A DNA stretch of 64,000 bases from Cryptomeria japonica. Taxonomy: Eukaryota; Streptophyta; Pinopsida; Cupressales; Cupressaceae. The stretch lies in contig NC_081405.1 in NCBI RefSeq assembly GCF_030272615.1, positions 310,263,235-310,327,234 on the forward strand. The letters are read 5' to 3'. How positions within the stretch are numbered: position 1 is the first letter of the stretch; each line of letters starts with the position of its first letter. Below, one piece after another: positions 59,860 through 64,000 of this stretch. The notes beneath the pieces are model-generated. The model worked only from the letters and a program-made list of their open reading frames with translations. It did no database searches and was not told where the DNA came from. The position numbers and the translations under genes are program-made.

Positions 59860-60150
59860 TTTTATTGTTCCTCTCTATCTCTCTCCCTTATCTTTATCTC
59901 CTTACCTCTTCTTGCATCCCTCTCTTCTCCCTCTATCTTTCCCACTATATATCTATATATCTCTTACTCTCTTTCATCCCTCTTTGCCTATTGGTCCCTT
60001 TCTATATCACTATACTGTGTTTTCTCTCTCTCAGGTTCTCTATCCCTATCTTCATCTTTGTCTCTCTCTCACACAAAAAGTTTCTCCCTCCCTATTCCTA
60101 TCTCTCCTTCTCCAACGCTATCTTCATCTCTATATCTCTTACTTTCACAC
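59860..60150. repeat. Pyrimidine-rich CT/TATCTC low-complexity tract
   Basis: TCTCTCTATCTCTCTCCCTT-like sequence continues for about 290 bp. All three plus frames stay open and give Ser/Leu-rich peptides, which is a compositional effect and not a gene. Confidence 0.9.
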
Positions 60151-60265
60151 ACCTTGTACATTATTCCAAATGCTTTTCTATTTTCTACTTTAAATTAACC
60201 ACACTATTGACAAGATCTTGAATCATTGCATCTCTTGTTATATATATTGTAAAGTGGAAAATTGG

Positions 60266-60312
60266 ATCCTAGTGGTTCCCCACCTAAGAGAGAGAAAGGA
60301 AACCACTAGGAT
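60266..60312. repeat. Hairpin with 12-bp perfect stem
   Basis: ATCCTAGTGGTT (60266-60277) pairs with AACCACTAGGAT (60301-60312) around a 23-nt spacer containing AGAGAGAGAAAGG. It could be the tip of an old inverted-repeat element. Confidence 0.6.
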
Positions 60313-61199
60313 GATTTTCACTTGGGAGATACTTTACATTCAAAAGAGGGGCGTGAATCCACTAGACCCAAATCCAAGAGAAATAAGGATGTGAATACCA
60401 AGTGGATTGCAAGGGTTGGAATGTAGTTTGCCCTCTTTTGTAAATAGATATGTTGACTTGTTGACTATGCAGAAAATGAAGAGAAAATGGATGGAATAAG
60501 GAGCTATCGATTTTGGATTGTGCTATAGCTTCAAATTTGAGATATTTAGACTAATACAGATCTGCCCTGCAAATTTTGAGAAAATTTGTTGAAACCAGGT
60601 TGAAGTTTCCCCTGGTCCTCCAAAAAATCCATGAGCCAAAATGGGTTTTTCCATCTCTGAAAATGAATCCTACACCTGCAATCATAGTCATGCACCTGCA
60701 ACCTTGTAGATCTGCAATTTGTTGATGATGATTTCTTTTCTTCTTGAATGTGATCACAAGTGTCGTGTGAAATAGCTTGTAACATGAAAAAACCCTAACA
60801 CACACAGATGTTTACAAATGGATGTTGTAATGTTGCTCCAATGGATGAATGAAGAAGACACATGAAGAAGAAGAAGATGTTTGAAGACTTGAAACCTTAA
60901 ATTCTTGATGACGATAATGAAGGCCTCTTCCTGAATTTTCGCTTATCTTTCACCTATCCTTGCATAATTTCCACTTATGTAGATGAGAGGACTAAATTCA
61001 CTTTTATACTTGCCTGGGAGAATTAATATAATAATAATTGTACCTCCTTCTCGGCTACAGACAAAACTAGCTCTTACTGCCATGACCTCTCCTTACACCT
61101 CGGGAAATGATTTCAAATCTGACCCTACTTACCATGCAATCTTTCATAAGTTAAGATATCATGAGTTGCACACAGTAGCTCCCCTTTGTTATTCCAGGT
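60313..61199. other. Unassigned DNA
   Basis: There is no recognisable gene. A GAAGAAGAAGAAGA-type run occurs at 60846-60882, and many TTTGAAG/TTGAAACC words give a purine-rich patch. Confidence 0.4.
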
Positions 61200-61560
61200 A
61201 ATAATTTGTTCACTTTGTACTACCTCATTGGCAACCTAGTCAGCACACCTATTGGCCTCTCTATAAATATGGGATATGTGGTATATTTTAAACCCCCGAA
61301 GCAACTCCTTGGTGAACTCAATGATGTTTTTAATCGTTCATGAAGGTTGGTGTTTACCTAGGAGGCAATTAATAATTTTTTTTGAGTCACCTTCTAACCA
61401 TAACTTGTTGACCCCCATATTATAGGATAATTTAATTGATTGAAGGGCTCCCATAGCTTCCGCCAGATGATTGGTCTGAATTCCCAAGGGATAGGCGACC
61501 ACCCCAGTACAAAAGCCAGCCCCATTCCGGATAACACCACCACAAGAAGTAGGTCCCAGG
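61200..61560 (-). pseudogene. LINE RNase H fragment, cut by an LTR insertion
   Basis: The minus strand reads GPTSCGGVIRNGAGF, LGIQTNHLAEAMGALQSI, KLWLEGDSKKIINCLLG and IYREANRCAD, matching the RNase H of plant LINEs, including the one at 57023-57784. Two nonsense codons interrupt it. The N-terminal Asp strand is missing because the Copia LTR begins at 61561; the rest should lie beyond that element, outside the window. Confidence 0.8.
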
Positions 61561-62435
61561 TGTTGGAATAGAAGGAATCCAAGAACACTGAGAGGGAGTG
61601 GTGAATCAGTGTTATGTCGGTGATATAATATTTTACCTTATTATAACATACACATGTAAATCGGTAAATGAAGAAAGATATAACATGAAGTAAATAAACT
61701 AGCCACGTGAACGAACACCATAACACACTAAATTTTATACATGGAAAACCTCAAAGAGGAAAAATTGCAGTGGGATTTGTGACCTACAATATCAATTCAC
61801 TGACCATATGAAAGATATTACATAGCATGGGGGCCTGCACATGCAAGAAGGCACACTTCCTAGAGCACACTGCTCAACACAAAAGAGTCTCACTAACTAC
61901 AAGTTTCTGTTGAGATAAAACAATAATTGTGAACTCACAAAATGTATCTGCAATGCCAAATAGAGTTCTGATTATAGCTCTGTTCTATACCGGTTCATAA
62001 ACCCTAAACCCTTTTATCAGTATATCCTTTAATAAATCTTTACAAATTGTTTACTGACCATTGCATGATATTACTTTCACATACAAATGACCTACATACA
62101 TATCCTTCGCATCACTTTTCTTCTCCATATTTGTTATACACATTCTCTTATATCAAAATGACCTAATAAACTGACTTATATACCCTTTACAAACAATATG
62201 CCTTATGTTGGCTTACAACATGTTACAAAAGATATTCAATGCCGACTCTCTACAATAATTAAAAAAAGATTTTACAAATAAAACCTTTTCCCAGATCCCA
62301 GACTGATGTCGGCTTCACTGAAGTGTAGGATGCTAGTGCAGGTGTTGGTGTCGTTATCTTCCGGTGTATGCTTTCTATAGAATCTTGTTGCCATCAATGA
62401 CAACATATGAATACAATGAGTGTCAATTGCCAACA
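61561..62435 (-). mobile_element. 3' LTR of a Sirevirus-like Copia element (875 bp)
   Basis: On the minus strand it starts TGTTGGCAATTGACACTCAT and ends ATTCCTTCTATTCCAACA, so it has TG...CA ends with TGTTGG/CCAACA inverted termini. It is preceded by a polypurine tract. The base run CCAGG at 61556-61560 should be the target duplication, with its partner beyond the window. The other LTR is not in view. Confidence 0.85.
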
Positions 62436-62447
62436 ATCTCCCCTTTT
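62436..62447 (-). promoter_or_regulatory. Polypurine tract before the 3' LTR
   Basis: The minus strand reads AAAAGGGGAGAT immediately before TGTTGGC. It is preceded by CATCAATGCC, half of a palindrome whose full form lies at 62647-62666. Confidence 0.8.
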
Positions 62448-62646
62448 GGCATTGATGGAAATACTCATGTTAAAAATGGATTCCCCGTCGGTTCAACTGA
62501 AACTGAAACATGATCCCCCTAAGCTGATTGACCATGATTGCATTTATCTCCTCCTTTGATTCATATACTCTTTGTCTGATATCCTCCCCCTAGGATTATA
62601 TACATACTTTCCTTTTCATTTCATTTTTCACATACATATACTCCCC

Positions 62647-62666
62647 CTTTGGCATCAATGCCAAAG
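62647..62666. repeat. Palindrome next to a second polypurine tract
   Basis: CTTTGGCATCAATGCCAAAG has 9-bp perfect arms, and on the minus strand is followed by GGGGGAG. Sireviruses are known to carry repeated polypurine tracts and palindromes near the 3' LTR, which fits here. Confidence 0.7.
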
Positions 62667-63026
62667 ACCAGTGAAAGAATTAAAAGAATTGTTAGGAATC
62701 TGTGCAAAAGAATGAATAATTACATATTACTTATTGGAGCTTGATAATTTTCAAGATTTCCAGCTAAGCTTTCTCTAGTAACTGTATATACGTATCCTAG
62801 CTAGTTTTGAATGTTTTGGGTATAGATACAAGTCCACTCAGTAAATGTGCAAGTGATTCTTTCTCAGTGAATCTTGTCGGTGTGGGCTTCCCAAGCATAT
62901 CCACGCATTCTCTCTTATGTACACCAAGTGAATCCAATCTTGGACTCACCAAAACTTTGAGACTTATGGCTCTCCGAATGATCTAATCTCTTTCCTTTTC
63001 AAAAGAAAAAATCTAGTTCTCCAAAG

Positions 63027-64000
63027 TCAAAATTTGTCCATCAATAGAAGTGAAGTTAGTCCATCAAAAGAATTAGCAATATTATCAATCTTTTTTTGTA
63101 ACTCCTTTATCCTCTTATCTACATTTTTTGTAAGAATCTCTATATTACAACAAACCCTATAAATGTTACTCCAGTGTTTCAAAGAATTTTCAATAAGTAT
63201 AAGTTTCTCTTCAATCTTCCTCTTTTTTGTCTCAATAATCTGGTCAAAAGTGACTTTCTTCGCCAAAGTAAATCTTTCAAGTGCTTGTCGATTGGAAATC
63301 TGCTCTAATGATTGAAAGTTTTTAGAGATGCGCTCTATCAATGCCTTAAGCTTGCTGGAAGGGCTCACTTCATTTTCAATCATACATTCTGGAATCAGTC
63401 TGTGAAAAACTACTATTGACTGATCTATTATCCCCTTGTCTGTAGATCCCTCCTTCATTAATTTTTGAGCAGCCATCATCATTAGCTCCATGGGAATCAT
63501 CTCTATGATTGATTTCTTCTCAACTTGAGAAGTGTCAATTGTCAAATTTTTTGATGAGGAATGAATTGTTGGTTTAGTACTAGATGTTTGTGCAACTTTA
63601 CTCTTATCAGTCTCCTTTTCCATTTCTTTCTTTTCCTTATCCTCTCCCGGTATATACCTTTTCTCATCCTCTTTTGCACTAGTGGCTTCGCCACTTGGTG
63701 CAGTATCTATCATTGTCGGTTGATTATTATCCACAATATTATTAGTATCCTATACATTATCTATATTACCTTGCTCAGACTGTACATATGTTGTCCCTAT
63801 CGATTTAGCCTATACACTCTCATTAATTTTAGGTTTATCTGCCAGTGGAGTCTGTACACACTTATTTGATTGAGAATTATCTACTGGTTCATTCAAAATT
63901 TGATTTGAGTTCCCCAGAATTTATTTTCCTTTGGATCTATCTAGAATAGTGGGAGTAGTTGCCTTAGCAAATTCTTCTTGGTAAGTAAGGAAATTAGGAT
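63027..64000 (-). pseudogene. Coiled-coil ORF in envelope-like position of the Copia element (runs off window)
   Basis: On the minus strand an open frame of 235 codons (63734-63027) continues upstream in the same frame to the window end with three stops. The first part is polar and charged (KEKKEMEKETDKSKVAQ). The second is helical with heptads (KRKIEEKLILIENSLKHW, ILTKNVDKRIKELQKKID). No transmembrane segment is visible. It lies between the expected pol and the 3' LTR, where Sirevirus-type elements carry an extra envelope-like ORF. No pol is visible, so the assignment rests on position and on the 3' LTR. Confidence 0.6.

Noticed and set aside
59770-60221. Three overlapping plus-strand ORFs of 93-142 codons
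   Set aside because: All lie in a CT-rich low-complexity tract where stops are rare in every plus frame.
1-64000. CRISPR arrays, rRNA genes, bacterial operons
   Set aside because: No evenly spaced identical short repeats, no rRNA-like sequence; the content is plant nuclear.

Overview
The window looks like nuclear DNA of a seed plant. It is AT-rich and dominated by plant transposable elements, and it holds one spliced plant receptor-kinase gene with GT-AG introns and short exons. Several repeat families (a LINE whose extra ORF starts MGGENSRFEPTTYD, long coiled-coil ORFs) resemble repeats I associate with conifers, so a gymnosperm is my best guess. That is inference, not shown by the sequence alone.

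Layout. 1-2466: upstream region with a 66-bp tandem repeat. 2467-7033 (+): a complete 15-exon malectin-like/LRR receptor kinase; my splice model sums to 2,727 nt, exactly 908 codons plus stop. 8551-19835: an old composite element made of two direct repeats of about 2.1 kb flanking 5.1 kb of decayed minus-strand ORFs; one repeat carries a 1.86-kb LINE-tailed insertion with 20-bp target duplications. 20013-24846: a Copia-type LTR element with 5-bp target duplications that keeps gag and protease but has an unfamiliar ORF where integrase, RT and RNase H should be. 26471-27163: a LINE 3' fragment. 28180-28420: a tRNA-derived SINE. 31100-34250: low-information DNA rich in TGTCAT-like words.

34266-47198 is the most interesting part: a Helentron-like rolling-circle transposon (+ strand). 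It encodes two tandem OTU-like protease domains, a Rep with HUH and Y2 motifs, a SF1/PIF1-type helicase, an AP-type endonuclease and, downstream, a separately spliced RPA1-like single-strand DNA-binding protein. The RPA-like gene has an N-terminal linker made of at least eight tiny exons, all of symmetric phase 2. Rep, helicase and endonuclease are broken by a few nonsense codons and frameshifts, one exactly at the second catalytic tyrosine, while the RPA-like C-terminal exons are fully open. A 0.56-kb unidentified repeat occurs twice upstream and once inside an RPA intron.

47-55 kb holds small tandem duplications, a second SINE, and two tandem copies of an LSM12-like first exon. 55126-59756 (-) is one LINE insertion bounded by perfect 15-bp target duplications; it carries RT, zf-RVT and RNase H and, downstream of RNase H, a further ORF of about 500 codons with a coiled-coil tail. 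61200-61560 (-) is an RNase H remnant of another LINE, interrupted at 61561 by the 3' LTR of a Sirevirus-like Copia element that runs off the window end with a coiled-coil, envelope-position ORF.

Apart from the receptor kinase and perhaps the RPA-like gene, nothing here looks like an intact protein-coding gene.
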